This document shows, piece by piece, positions 8,187 to 17,712 of a stretch of DNA of 64,000 nucleotides; position 1 is the first letter of the stretch; each line of letters starts with the position of its first letter. The notes under the pieces were generated by a model. It did no database searches. It saw only the letters and a list, made by a program, of their open reading frames with translations, and was not told the DNA's origin. A program made the position numbers and the translations under genes. The DNA comes from Kribbella sp. VKM Ac-2569 (GTDB lineage: Bacteria > Actinomycetota > Actinomycetes > Propionibacteriales > Kribbellaceae): positions 434,001 through 498,000 of the forward strand of contig NZ_SGXJ01000004.1 in NCBI RefSeq assembly GCF_004216905.1. Direction: 5' to 3'.

Positions 8187-9692
8187 ATGTCCGACGGTTC
8201 GCCGATCCTGCGGGTGCGAGAGGTGTCGAAGTCCTTCGGAGCGGTCGCCGCGGTCCGGGACGTCTCCTTCGACCTGTACGGCGGTGAGGCGCACGCCCTG
8301 GTCGGTGAGAACGGGGCCGGGAAGTCAACGATCGTGAACATGCTGGCCGGCGTGCACCGCCCGGACGCCGGGACGATCGAACTGGACGGCCGCCCGCAGG
8401 ACCTGACCACCCCGGCCGACGCCAAGGCCGCCGGGATCGCCGTCATCTACCAGGAGCCGACGCTCTTCCCGGACCTGTCCGTCGCGGAGAACATCGCGAT
8501 GGGCCGCCAGCCGCTGGGTCGTTTCAAAACCATCGACCGGGCCGCGATGGTCCGCCAGGCCGCCCAGCTGTTCACCCGGCTCGGCGTGTCGATCGATCCG
8601 AACCGTCCGGCCCGCGGTCTGTCGATCGCCGACCAGCAGCTGGTCGAGATCGCCAAGGCGCTGTCCGCCGACGCCCGCGTGGTCGTGATGGACGAGCCGA
8701 CCGCGGCGCTGACCGGCGTCGAGGTCGAGCGACTGTTCGCGGTCGCGCGGTCACTGCGCGACGACGGCGCCGCGGTGATGTTCATCTCGCACCGGTTCGA
8801 GGAGGTCACAGCGCTCTGCCAGCGGGTCACGATCATGCGCGACGGCCGGCACGTCTCGACCGACCTCCTCAGCGACCTCACCGTCGACGGGATGGTCCGC
8901 AAGATGGTCGGCCGCGACCTCGGCGCGCTCTTCCCCAAGCAGGACGTCGAACCCGGCGCGGTCGCCGTCAGCGTCCGCAACCTGACCCGAGACCCGGTGT
9001 ACGCCGACGTGTCGTTCGAGGTCCGCGCAGGCGAGATCGTCGCGCTGGCCGGCCTGGTCGGATCCGGCCGGTCCGAGGTCGTGCAGTCGATCTTCGGCGT
9101 CGATCCGCGCGACTCCGGCACGGTCGAGGTGGGCGGGAAGATCCTCCCGCCGGGTTCACCGAAGCGAGCGATGGCGGCCGGTGTCGCGCTCGTACCAGAG
9201 GATCGTCGCCAGCAGGGGCTGGTGATGGAGCTCTCGATCGAACGCAACGTCACGCTGCCCCGGTCGCGATCGCTGTCGCAGCTCGGCTTCCTCACCGGCA
9301 GCCGGGAACGACGGTCCGCGAAGGAATGGGCCGACCGGCTGAAGACGAAGTACGGACGGCTCTCCGACGAGGTCGGGACGCTCTCGGGTGGCAATCAGCA
9401 GAAGGTCGTGCTGGCCAAGTGGTTGGCGACCAAGCCGAAGGTCCTGATCGTCGACGAGCCGACGCGGGGGATCGACGTCGGCACCAAGGCCGAGGTCCAC
9501 CGGCTGATGTCGTCGCTGGCAGCTGACGGCGTCGCGGTGCTGATGGTGTCGTCCGAGCTGCCCGAGGTGCTCGGGATGGCGGACCGCGTACTGGTGATGC
9601 GCGAGGGCCGCCTGGTCGCGGAGCTCAGCCGCGCCGAGGCCACCGAGGAAGCCGTCATGTTCGCCGCGACCGGGCAGGAGGCGGCCTTATGA
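8187..9692 (+). CDS. rhaT: Sugar ABC importer ATPase, two ABC domains (rhamnose)
   Basis: About 501 residues with two tandem nucleotide-binding domains. The first has Walker A GENGAGKST, the signature-like LSIADQQLVEIAKAL and Walker B VVVMDEPTAAL. The second has the degenerate Walker A GLVGSGRSEVV, the signature LSGGNQQKVVLAKWL and VLIVDEPTRGID. This is the RbsA/RhaT architecture for carbohydrate uptake (CUT2). I took the ATG at 8187, five bases after GGAGG; a GTG two codons upstream is less likely. It energises the two following permeases. The name rhaT here is the ABC gene, not the E. coli symporter. Confidence 0.93.
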   Translation: MSDGSPILRVREVSKSFGAVAAVRDVSFDLYGGEAHALVGENGAGKSTIVNMLAGVHRPDAGTIELDGRPQDLTTPADAKAAGIAVIYQEPTLFPDLSVAENIAMGRQPLGRFKTIDRAAMVRQAAQLFTRLGVSIDPNRPARGLSIADQQLVEIAKALSADARVVVMDEPTAALTGVEVERLFAVARSLRDDGAAVMFISHRFEEVTALCQRVTIMRDGRHVSTDLLSDLTVDGMVRKMVGRDLGALFPKQDVEPGAVAVSVRNLTRDPVYADVSFEVRAGEIVALAGLVGSGRSEVVQSIFGVDPRDSGTVEVGGKILPPGSPKRAMAAGVALVPEDRRQQGLVMELSIERNVTLPRSRSLSQLGFLTGSRERRSAKEWADRLKTKYGRLSDEVGTLSGGNQQKVVLAKWLATKPKVLIVDEPTRGIDVGTKAEVHRLMSSLAADGVAVLMVSSELPEVLGMADRVLVMREGRLVAELSRAEATEEAVMFAATGQEAAL

Positions 9693-10705
9693 CCGCTGTC
9701 GAACTGCCTGCCCCGCGGCGCTCCTCGCTCGATGCCGTACTGCGTGCTCGCGAGCTCGGCATCGTCATCGCGCTGGCGCTTCTGGTCGCGGTGACGGCGA
9801 CGTCCAACTCGCGCTTCCTGTCCGGGCAGAGCATCCGCGACATCCTGCTCAACACCGCGATCCTGGCCGTTCTGGCGGTCGGCCAGGCCGTGGTGGTGAT
9901 CACCCGCAACATCGACCTCTCCGTCGGCTCAGTGCTCGGCCTGAGTGCCTTCACCGTCGGCACGTTGCTGCAAGGCAACAACCTCCCGGTGGTGCTCGCA
10001 CTCCTGGTCGGCGCCGGAGTCGGTGTCGTGTGCGGCGGACTCAACGGGGTCCTGGTCCGCTACGGCAACGTCCCCGCCCTGGTCGTCACCCTCGGCACCC
10101 TGTATGTCGTCCGTGGTGTCACGTACTTCTGGGCGGGCGGCAGCCAGATCAACGCCGACGAACTGCCGTCCGGGTTCCTCGACTTCGGCAACGCGACCGC
10201 CATCGGGATCCCGTACCTCGTACTGCTGGCGGTTCTGGTGCTCGTGGTGACCGGCGTCGTCCTGCGCAACTACCGGATGGGCCGGGAGTTGTACGCGATG
10301 GGCTCGAGCCCGCATGCCGCGCGGCTCGCCGGCATCCCGGCCGGCCGCCGTACGGTCGGTGCCTTTGTCGTCAGCGGCGGGCTGGCCGGGCTCGCTGGCG
10401 TGCTCTTCGCCGCGCGGTTCGGCACGATCGACGCGGCGGCCGGGACCGGCTACGAGCTCAACGTCGTCGCGGCCGTCGTGGTGGGCGGCGTGGCAGTCTT
10501 CGGCGGCAGCGGCACCGTCTGGGGCGCCGCGCTCGGTGCGCTCCTGCTGACCACGATCGGCAGTGCACTCGCCGTCCTCGAGATCAACCAGTTCTGGCAG
10601 CAGGCGATCGTCGGTGCGCTGATCCTGCTGGCGATCGGCGCCGATCGTCTGGTCGCCGCCCGGGTCGCGGCGAGCCTGAAGAAGCGGAGCTCTCATGTCC
10701 GCTGA
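9689..10705 (+). CDS. rhaP: Sugar ABC importer permease (rhamnose)
   Basis: A 338-residue CUT2-family membrane permease with about eight to ten hydrophobic segments. The conserved cytoplasmic loop ARLAGIPAGRRTVGAFVVSG contacts the ATPase, and VVVGGVAVFGGSGTVWGA is typical of RbsC-like proteins. Its start overlaps the ATPase stop by four bases. It forms the channel together with the next gene. Confidence 0.92.
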   Translation: MTAVELPAPRRSSLDAVLRARELGIVIALALLVAVTATSNSRFLSGQSIRDILLNTAILAVLAVGQAVVVITRNIDLSVGSVLGLSAFTVGTLLQGNNLPVVLALLVGAGVGVVCGGLNGVLVRYGNVPALVVTLGTLYVVRGVTYFWAGGSQINADELPSGFLDFGNATAIGIPYLVLLAVLVLVVTGVVLRNYRMGRELYAMGSSPHAARLAGIPAGRRTVGAFVVSGGLAGLAGVLFAARFGTIDAAAGTGYELNVVAAVVVGGVAVFGGSGTVWGAALGALLLTTIGSALAVLEINQFWQQAIVGALILLAIGADRLVAARVAASLKKRSSHVR

Positions 10706-11663
10706 GCTCACGGCCACCCGCATGGCGCGGTTCGCGAACTGGAACGTCGCGATCATCGCGATCACCGTCGTCGTCCTGATCGTCGCCGCCGTGACCGTCG
10801 ACAATTTCGGTACGTCGCAGAACTTCGGCTTCCTGGTCCTCGACGTCCTGCCGATCGCGATCATCGCGCTGCCGATGACGCTGGTCATCGTCACCGGCGA
10901 GATCGACCTGTCGGTCGCCAGCACACTCGGCCTGTCGAGCGCGGTGATGGGCTACCTGTGGAACGCGAACCAGCCGATCGAGACGATCATCCCGCTCTGC
11001 CTGCTGCTCGGCGCGGTCCTCGGCGCGGTGAACGGCTTCTTCGTCACGGTCCTCGGCCTGCCGTCGCTCGCGGTCACGATCGGCACGCTCGCGCTGTACC
11101 GCGGCCTGGCCTTCGTCGTCCTCGGCGACAGCGCGGTCGCCGACTTTCCGCCGGCGTACACCGACTGGGTGACCGGCACGATCGGCAGTACGCCGTTCCC
11201 GAACGTGCTGATCATCATCGTCGTCCTGGCCGTCGTGTTCGGCGTGGTCCTGCACGCGACGCCGGTCGGCCGGGCCGTGTTCGCGGTCGGCGCGAGTGAG
11301 CAGGCCGCGCGGTTCGCCGGCGTCCGCCCGGGTCGGCTGAAGTTCTGGCTGTACGTCGCCGGCGGCCTCGTCTCGGGTCTCGCCGGGGTGTTGTGGACGC
11401 TGCGCTACTCCAGCGCCCGCGCCGACAACGGCGCCGGCCTGGAACTCGCCGTGGTCGCCGCCGTCCTGCTCGGCGGCGTCTCGATCTTCGGCGGTAAGGG
11501 CGCGCTCGCCGGTGTGGTCGCCGGTGTCGTGCTCCTCGGCTCGCTGCAGAACGCACTGCGGCTGTCCGACGTGTCCAACGAGGCCCTCAACGTGGTGACC
11601 GGCGTACTGCTGATCGCCTCGGTCCTCGGCCCCAACCTCGCCAACCGACTGCGTCGTAATTGA
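10695..11663 (+). CDS. rhaQ: Sugar ABC importer permease (rhamnose)
   Basis: A 322-residue paralogue of the preceding permease with the same CUT2 loop (AARFAGVRPGRLKFWLYVAG) and LLGGVSIFGGKGALAG. Two different permease genes side by side are characteristic of the rhamnose-type importer. The start ATG follows GGAG and overlaps the 3' end of the previous gene by 11 bases. Confidence 0.92.
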   Translation: MSAELTATRMARFANWNVAIIAITVVVLIVAAVTVDNFGTSQNFGFLVLDVLPIAIIALPMTLVIVTGEIDLSVASTLGLSSAVMGYLWNANQPIETIIPLCLLLGAVLGAVNGFFVTVLGLPSLAVTIGTLALYRGLAFVVLGDSAVADFPPAYTDWVTGTIGSTPFPNVLIIIVVLAVVFGVVLHATPVGRAVFAVGASEQAARFAGVRPGRLKFWLYVAGGLVSGLAGVLWTLRYSSARADNGAGLELAVVAAVLLGGVSIFGGKGALAGVVAGVVLLGSLQNALRLSDVSNEALNVVTGVLLIASVLGPNLANRLRRN

Positions 11664-11676
11664 AGGGGTGGAACCA

Positions 11677-12744
11677 ATGACCAACCGGAAGAACCTGGCG
11701 GTGCTGGCCGTCCTCGCGCTGGCTCTGAGCGCATGCGGTGGTACGACGAAGTCCAGCACGGAAGGCCAGAACACGGCGGCGCCGACGAACACCTCGGCCA
11801 AAGCCGATCCGAACGCCCCGCTCAAAGAGGGCCTGAAGATCGCCTATCTGCCCAAACAGCTGAACAACCCGTACACCGACGTCGAGGTCGGCGGCGGCAA
11901 GGTCGCGGTCGGCGAGCTCAAGGGGGAGTACAAGCTGGTCGGCCCGAACGACGCCAGCGCGTCGTCGCAGGTCAGCTACATCAACACGCTCATCCAGCAG
12001 CAGCAGAACGTGATCGTGGTCGCGGCCAACGACCCGAACGCGGTCTGCCCGTCGTTGAACCAGGCCCGCAAGGCCGGGATCAAGGTCGTCACCTTCGACT
12101 CGGACGCGGCCAAGACCTGCCGGGACGCGTTCATCAACCAGGCCACCACGCAGGGCATCGGCGAGAGCCTGGTGAAGATGGCGAGCGAACTGGCCGGCGG
12201 TTCTGGTGAGATCGCCATCCTGTCCGCGACCCCGAACGCCACGAACCAGAACTCCTGGATCGAGGTGATGAAGACCGAGCTGGCCAAGCCGGAGAACGCC
12301 AAGCTGAAGCTGGTGAAGATCGCCTACGGCAACGACGACGACCAGAAGTCGTTCACCGAGGCGCAGGGCCTGCTGCAGTCGTACCCGAACCTCAAGGTGA
12401 TCGTCTCGCCGACCACAGTCGGTATCGCGGCCGCCTCCCGCTACGTGAGCGCGTCGAACTACAAGGGCAAGGTGGCCATCACCGGTCTCGGCCTGCCGAA
12501 CCAGATGCGCAAGTTCGTCAAGGACGGCACGGTGAAGAAGTTCGCGCTCTGGAACCCGGCCGACATCGGGTACCTGGCTGCGTATGCCGGCGCCTCACTG
12601 AGCTCCGGTCAGATCACCGGCGCCCAGGGCGAGAAGTTCAAGGCCGGAAAGCTCGGCGAGTACACCGTCGGCGCCGACGGTGAGATCGTCCTCGGCCCGC
12701 CGACCGAGTTCACCGCCGCCAACATCGACAAGTTCAACTTCTGA
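11677..12744 (+). CDS. rhaS: Rhamnose-type substrate-binding lipoprotein
   Basis: About 355 residues. The signal peptide ends in a lipobox (LALSAC, Cys at about residue 21), so the mature protein is a lipoprotein outside the membrane. The body is a periplasmic-binding-protein fold of the ribose-binding type: KIAYLPKQLNNPYTDVEV, IVVAANDPNAVCPSL, VVTFDSDAAKTCRDAFINQ and VIVSPTTVGIAAASRYV. The ATG at 11677 follows GAAGGGGTGG; a GTG three codons earlier is unlikely. It delivers sugar to the permeases. Rhamnose specificity is inferred from the downstream enzymes. Confidence 0.92.
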   Translation: MTNRKNLAVLAVLALALSACGGTTKSSTEGQNTAAPTNTSAKADPNAPLKEGLKIAYLPKQLNNPYTDVEVGGGKVAVGELKGEYKLVGPNDASASSQVSYINTLIQQQQNVIVVAANDPNAVCPSLNQARKAGIKVVTFDSDAAKTCRDAFINQATTQGIGESLVKMASELAGGSGEIAILSATPNATNQNSWIEVMKTELAKPENAKLKLVKIAYGNDDDQKSFTEAQGLLQSYPNLKVIVSPTTVGIAAASRYVSASNYKGKVAITGLGLPNQMRKFVKDGTVKKFALWNPADIGYLAAYAGASLSSGQITGAQGEKFKAGKLGEYTVGADGEIVLGPPTEFTAANIDKFNF

Positions 12745-12754
12745 GGGCTCCTTC

Positions 12755-13102
12755 GTGAATCGCTACTGCTTCTGCCTCCAGGTCCGCCCGGACCGCCTGG
12801 ACGAGTACGTCGAACGGCACCGCAACGTCTGGCCGGACATGCAGGCCGCGCTGCGGGACTCGGGCTGGCACAACTACTCGCTCTTCCTCCGCGACGACGG
12901 CCTGCTGATCGGGTACGTCGAGTCCGAGGACCTGGAGGCCGCGCAGAAGGCGATGGCGGCGACCGAGGTCAACACCCGCTGGCAAGCCCAGATGACCGAA
13001 TTCTTTACCGGCATAGACGGCCGGCCGCCGGACGAGTCGTTCCTGCTGCTGCCCGAGATCTTCCATCTGACTGCATTGAATCCTGAAGGGGACCAACCAT
13101 GA
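12755..13102 (+). CDS. rhaM: L-rhamnose mutarotase
   Basis: About 115 residues, the usual length for the dimeric ferredoxin-like RhaM/RhaU family that interconverts alpha and beta L-rhamnopyranose. Family motifs: YCFCLQVRPDRLDEYVERH, VWPDMQAALRDSGWHNYSLF with the catalytic His, and WQAQMTEFF. The GTG start at 12755 lies ten bases after the binding-protein stop. Its 3' end overlaps the isomerase start (ATGA), so the two are translationally coupled. Confidence 0.93.
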   Translation: MNRYCFCLQVRPDRLDEYVERHRNVWPDMQAALRDSGWHNYSLFLRDDGLLIGYVESEDLEAAQKAMAATEVNTRWQAQMTEFFTGIDGRPPDESFLLLPEIFHLTALNPEGDQP

Positions 13103-14262
13103 CGACCGAAGCCGTGAAGGCCGCCCTCAGCCGGCAAGAGATCGAGCTGCCCTCGTGGGCGTTCGGGAACTCCGGCACCCGGTTCAAGGTGTTCAGCCAG
13201 CCTGGGGTGCCGCGGTCGCCGGAGGAGAAGATCGCCGACGCGGCCGTCGTCCACAAGTACACCGGGGTCGCGCCGAGCGTGGCGCTGCACATCCCCTGGG
13301 ACAAGGTCGACGACTACGGGGCGCTGGCGGCGTACGCGAAGGAGCAGGGTGTCCGGCTCGGGGCGATCAACAGCAACGTGTTCCAGGACGACGACTACAA
13401 GCTGGGCAGCGTCACCAACCCGGATCCCGCGGTACGCCGGAAGGCCACGGATCACCTGCTCGAATGTGTCGACATCATGGACGCGACCGGGTCTCGCGAC
13501 CTGAAGCTGTGGTTCTCCGACGGCACCAACTACCCCGGCCAGGACGACATTCAGGACCGGCAGGACCGGCTCGCGACCGCGCTGAGGGAGGTGTACGACC
13601 GGCTCGGTGACGATCAGCGGATGCTGCTCGAGTACAAGCTGTTCGAGCCGGCCTTCTACACCACGGACGTTCCGGACTGGGGTACGTCGTACGCGCACTG
13701 TCTCGAACTGGGGCCGAAGGCAACGGTCTGTATCGACACCGGGCACCACGCGCCGGGGACGAACATCGAGTTCATCGTGGCGTTCCTGCTCCGGACGAAG
13801 AAGCTCGGCGCGTTCGACTTCAACAGCCGGTTCTACGCCGACGACGACCTGATGGTCGGGGCCGCGGACCCGTTCCAGCTGTTCCGGATCATGAACGAGA
13901 TCGTCCGCGGCGACGCGCTCGACCCGGACCGCGGGATCGCGTTCATGCTCGACCAGTGCCACAACATCGAGGAGAAGATCCCCGCGATCATCCGCTCGGT
14001 GATGAACGTCCAGGAGGCTACCGCGAAGGCGCTGCTGGTCGACCGCGACGTACTGCGGGCCGCTCAGCAGTCGGGCGACGTGCTGGGTGCGAACGCGGCC
14101 CTGATGGATGCCTACAACACCGATGTCCGGCCGCTGCTCGCCGAGTTGCGCGAGTCGCAGGGCCTGGACGCGGACCCGGTCGCGGCGTACAAGCGCAGCG
14201 GCTACTTCGAGCAGATCACCAAAGACCGAGCCGACGGCCAGCAGGCCGGATGGGGAGCATGA
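13099..14262 (+). CDS. rhaI: L-rhamnose isomerase, TIM-barrel type
   Basis: A 387-residue xylose-isomerase-like TIM barrel of the RhaI type, unrelated in sequence to enterobacterial RhaA. Metal and substrate residues are visible in LLEYKLFEP (Glu), CIDTGHHAPGTN (Asp, His) and FDFNSRFYADDDL (Asp residues). It converts L-rhamnose to L-rhamnulose in the cytoplasm. Coupled by ATGA overlap to the mutarotase gene; the aldolase fusion follows after six bases. Confidence 0.93.
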   Translation: MTTEAVKAALSRQEIELPSWAFGNSGTRFKVFSQPGVPRSPEEKIADAAVVHKYTGVAPSVALHIPWDKVDDYGALAAYAKEQGVRLGAINSNVFQDDDYKLGSVTNPDPAVRRKATDHLLECVDIMDATGSRDLKLWFSDGTNYPGQDDIQDRQDRLATALREVYDRLGDDQRMLLEYKLFEPAFYTTDVPDWGTSYAHCLELGPKATVCIDTGHHAPGTNIEFIVAFLLRTKKLGAFDFNSRFYADDDLMVGAADPFQLFRIMNEIVRGDALDPDRGIAFMLDQCHNIEEKIPAIIRSVMNVQEATAKALLVDRDVLRAAQQSGDVLGANAALMDAYNTDVRPLLAELRESQGLDADPVAAYKRSGYFEQITKDRADGQQAGWGA

Positions 14263-14268
14263 GCACCG

Positions 14269-16302
14269 ATGACCGACACTGCAGCCGAGCTCGTTGCGCG
14301 TAGCAACCGACTGGGTGCCGATCCGCGTAACACGAACTACGCCGGCGGGAACACGTCGGCGAAGGGCACCGAAACGGACCCGGTCACCCAGCAGCCCGTC
14401 GACCTGCTGTGGGTGAAGGGATCCGGTGGTGATCTGGGCACCCTCACCTCGGCAGGCCTGGCTGTGCTCCGGATCGACCGGTTGAACTTGCTCGTCGACG
14501 TGTACCCGGGCGTGGACCGTGAGGACGAGATGATCGCCGCGTTCGACTACTGCCTGCACGGGAAGGGCGGTGCGGCGCCGTCGATCGACACCGCGATGCA
14601 CGGGCTGGTCGATGCCCCTCATGTCGACCATCTGCACCCGGACTCCGGGATCGCGCTGGCGACCGCGGCGGACGGCGAGAAGCTGACCGCGGAATGCTTC
14701 GGCGACCGCGTGGTGTGGGTGCCGTGGCGCCGGCCCGGTTTCCAGCTCGGGCTGGACATCGCGGCCGTGAAGCGGGAGAACCCGCAGGCCATCGGCTGCA
14801 TTCTGGGAGGCCACGGCATCACAGCGTGGGGCAATACGTCCGAGGAGTGCGAGGCGAACTCCCTGGAGATCATCCGTACGGCGGAACGCTTCCTGGCGGA
14901 TCGCGGCGTCGCCGAGCCGTTCGGCGCGATCGTCCCCAGCCACCAACCCCTGCCCGCACAGGACCGCCGGGAGCGGGCAGCTGCCCTTGCGCCAGTTATC
15001 CGCGGGCTGGCGTCAACGGACAAACCACAGGTCGGCCACTTCACCGACTCGGATGCAGTACTCGAGTTCCTGTCGCGCGAGAAGCTCCAGCGGCTCGCCC
15101 AACTCGGCACGTCCTGCCCGGACCATTTCCTTCGTACCAAGGTCCGCCCGCTCGTACTCGACCTGCCGCCGTCCGCGTCGGTGGACGAAGCAGTTGCCCG
15201 GCTGAAGGAACTGCATACCCAGTACCGGGAGGACTACGAGGCGTACTACCAGGCTTTTGCCGAGGCGGACAGCCCGGCGATGCGGGGCGCCGACCCGGCG
15301 ATCGTGCTCGTGCCGGGCGTCGGGATGTTCAGTTTCGGGAAGGACAAGCAGACCGCGCGGGTGGCCGGCGAGTTCTACGTGAACGCGATCAACGTGATGC
15401 GGGGCGCCGAGGCGGTGTCGACGTACGCGCCGATCGACGAGCGGGAGAAGTTCCGGATCGAGTACTGGGCGCTGGAGGAGGCGAAGCTGCAGCGGATGCC
15501 TCGTCCGAAGCCGCTCGCCACCCGCGTCGCCTTCGTGACCGGCGGCGGGTCGGGCATCGGCAAGGCGATCGCGCAACGGCTGGCCGCCGAGGGCGCGTGC
15601 GTTGTCGTCGCGGACCTCGACCAGGCTGCGGCCGAGGCGGTGGCGAAGGAGATCGGATCCACGGATGTAGCCGTCGCGGTCGGCGCGGACGTGTCGTCGG
15701 CGGACGCGGTCGAGGCGGCGTTGGGCGAGGCGGTGCTGGCGTTCGGCGGTGTCGACCTGATCGTCAACAACGCCGGGCTGTCGATCTCGAAGTCGTTGCT
15801 GGAGACCACGGATCGCGACTGGGACCTGCAGCACGACGTGATGGCGAAGGGCTCGTTCCTGGTCTCTCGGGCGGCCGCGAAGGTGCTCATCGACCAGGGG
15901 ATGGGCGGCGACATCGTCTACATCTCCAGTAAGAACTCGGTGTTCGCGGGCCCGAACAACGTCGCGTACGGCTCCGCCAAGGCGGATCAGGCCCACCAGG
16001 TCCGGCTGCTCGCGGCCGATCTCGGCGAGTACGGGGTCCGGGTCAACGGCGTGAACCCCGACGGCGTCGTCCGCGGATCCGGGATCTTCGCCGGCGGCTG
16101 GGGCGCGAAGCGGGCTGCGGTGTACGGCGTACCGGAGGAGGAACTCGGTGCGTACTACGCGCAGCGGACCCTGCTCAAGCGTGAGGTGCTGCCGGAGAAC
16201 GTCGCGGCCGCGGTGTTCGCGCTGACCGGTGGGGACCTGACGCACACGACCGGCCTGCACATCCCCGTCGACGCCGGCGTGGCCGCCGCATTCCTGCGCT
16301 AG
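14269..16302 (+). CDS. rhaD: Bifunctional rhamnulose-1-phosphate aldolase / lactaldehyde dehydrogenase
   Basis: A 677-residue fusion. Residues 1 to about 410 form a class II aldolase domain (NTSAKGTETDP, MHGLVDAPHVDHLHPDS with Zn-binding histidines). From about 420 a short-chain dehydrogenase follows (VAFVTGGGSGIGKAIAQRL nucleotide-binding glycine motif, NNAGLSISKS, and the YGSAK catalytic Tyr-Lys pair). The aldolase splits L-rhamnulose-1-P into dihydroxyacetone phosphate and L-lactaldehyde, and the dehydrogenase oxidises the lactaldehyde to lactate. Start ATG at 14269, six bases after the isomerase gene; ten bases separate it from the next gene. Confidence 0.93.
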   Translation: MTDTAAELVARSNRLGADPRNTNYAGGNTSAKGTETDPVTQQPVDLLWVKGSGGDLGTLTSAGLAVLRIDRLNLLVDVYPGVDREDEMIAAFDYCLHGKGGAAPSIDTAMHGLVDAPHVDHLHPDSGIALATAADGEKLTAECFGDRVVWVPWRRPGFQLGLDIAAVKRENPQAIGCILGGHGITAWGNTSEECEANSLEIIRTAERFLADRGVAEPFGAIVPSHQPLPAQDRRERAAALAPVIRGLASTDKPQVGHFTDSDAVLEFLSREKLQRLAQLGTSCPDHFLRTKVRPLVLDLPPSASVDEAVARLKELHTQYREDYEAYYQAFAEADSPAMRGADPAIVLVPGVGMFSFGKDKQTARVAGEFYVNAINVMRGAEAVSTYAPIDEREKFRIEYWALEEAKLQRMPRPKPLATRVAFVTGGGSGIGKAIAQRLAAEGACVVVADLDQAAAEAVAKEIGSTDVAVAVGADVSSADAVEAALGEAVLAFGGVDLIVNNAGLSISKSLLETTDRDWDLQHDVMAKGSFLVSRAAAKVLIDQGMGGDIVYISSKNSVFAGPNNVAYGSAKADQAHQVRLLAADLGEYGVRVNGVNPDGVVRGSGIFAGGWGAKRAAVYGVPEEELGAYYAQRTLLKREVLPENVAAAVFALTGGDLTHTTGLHIPVDAGVAAAFLR

Positions 16303-16311
16303 GGGTGTCTG

Positions 16312-17712
16312 ATGGTCAAGAGTCGGATCGGGTTGGTCGCGGGCGGCTTGGGTGCGTACTGGCCGCAGTTCCCGGACCTGCTGCCGCAACTGCAGGCCTC
16401 GGCTCGCCGGGTCTCAGAGCGGTTCTCGGCGCTGGACTGCGAGGTGGTGGACGTCGGGTTCATCTCCGACGCGCAGGAAGGTGCGGCGGCAGCGGAGAAG
16501 CTGCGGGCGGCGGACTGTGATCTGATCGTCGGCTTCCTCACGACGTACATGACGGCGTCCATGCTGGTCCCTGTTGCCCAGCGCAGCGGGGCGCCGGTGC
16601 TGTTGCTGAACCTGCAGCCGACCGAGGCCATGGATCACGCGACCTTCGACACCGGCGCCTGGCTCGCGTACTGCGGCGCCTGTCCGCTGCCGGAGATGGC
16701 GAACGCGTTCGAGCGGTGCGGGATCGACTTCCGGTCGGTGTCCGGCTACCTGGAGGACGAGCGGGCCTGGGCGCGGATCGACCGATGGATCCGGGCGGCC
16801 GGCGTACGGGCGGCCCTGCGGCACGGACGGCACGGCCTGCTCGGGCATCTGTATCCGGGCATGATGGACGTGATCACCGACCCGACGCAGGTGTCCGCGC
16901 AGCTCGGTGGGCATGTGGAGATCCTGGAGATCGACGACCTTCGGGTGCGGGTGGAGAAGGTCACCGACGCGGAGACGTCGGCCCGGATGGAGCTCGCCCG
17001 GGAGATCTTCACCCTCGACGACTCGGTGAAGGATGACGACTTCAGGTGGGGCGCCACGGTGTCGGTCGCCCTGGATCGCCTGGTCGAGGACTTTTCCCTT
17101 GATTCGTTGGCCTATTACCACCGCGGCCTCGACGGCGAGACGCACGAGCGGGTCGCGGCCGGGATGATCCTCGGCGCTTCGTTGCTGACGGCAAGGGGTG
17201 TGCCGGCGGCCGGTGAGTACGAGCTGCGGACGTCGCTGGCGATGCTGGTGATGGACAAGCTCGGCGCCGGTGGGTCGTTCACCGAGCTGCAGGCGCTGAA
17301 CTTCCGCGACAACGTGGTCGAGATGGGGCACGACGGGCCGGCGCATCTGGCGATCTCGGCGCGGAAGCCGTTGCTGCGTGGGCTGGGGGTGTACCACGGC
17401 AAGCGCGGGTGGGGCGTGTCGGTGGAGTTCGACGTACAGCAGGGGCCGGTGACGCTGTGCGGTCTGGGGCAGCGGCGGGACGGGTCGTTCAACCTGATCG
17501 CTTCCGAGGGGACCGTCGTACCCGGACCGCTGCTGCAGATCGGCAACACGACGTCGCGGGTGGACTTCGGGTGTGATCCCGGGGAGTGGACCGACGCGTG
17601 GTCGGCGTCCGGGGTCGCGCATCACTGGGCGCTCGGGACGGGGCACCGGGCTGCTGACCTGGCCGCGGTCGCCGATCTGATGCACCTCGACCTCACGGTG
17701 GTCGCACCGTGA
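16312..17712 (+). CDS. L-fucose/L-arabinose isomerase-family protein
   Basis: A 466-residue protein of the AraA/FucI superfamily: CDLIVGFLTTYMTASMLVPV in the first Rossmann-like domain, then LLNLQPTEAMDH, and in the C-terminal half LDSLAYYHRGLDGETHE and a His/Asp-rich segment up to GVAHHWALGTGH. Such enzymes interconvert aldoses and ketoses with Mn2+. It lies between rhaD and rhaB and overlaps rhaB (GTGA), so it is expressed with a pathway that already has RhaI. It may widen the substrate range (fucose, arabinose, lyxose), replace RhaI under some conditions, or do something else. Confidence 0.82.
   Translation: MVKSRIGLVAGGLGAYWPQFPDLLPQLQASARRVSERFSALDCEVVDVGFISDAQEGAAAAEKLRAADCDLIVGFLTTYMTASMLVPVAQRSGAPVLLLNLQPTEAMDHATFDTGAWLAYCGACPLPEMANAFERCGIDFRSVSGYLEDERAWARIDRWIRAAGVRAALRHGRHGLLGHLYPGMMDVITDPTQVSAQLGGHVEILEIDDLRVRVEKVTDAETSARMELAREIFTLDDSVKDDDFRWGATVSVALDRLVEDFSLDSLAYYHRGLDGETHERVAAGMILGASLLTARGVPAAGEYELRTSLAMLVMDKLGAGGSFTELQALNFRDNVVEMGHDGPAHLAISARKPLLRGLGVYHGKRGWGVSVEFDVQQGPVTLCGLGQRRDGSFNLIASEGTVVPGPLLQIGNTTSRVDFGCDPGEWTDAWSASGVAHHWALGTGHRAADLAAVADLMHLDLTVVAP

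Noticed and set aside
6907..8328. Longer LacI start reaching to 8328
   Set aside because: The extra 115 codons are Arg/Pro-rich, cross the operators and overlap the start of the importer gene. The GTG at 7983 has an excellent ribosome site.
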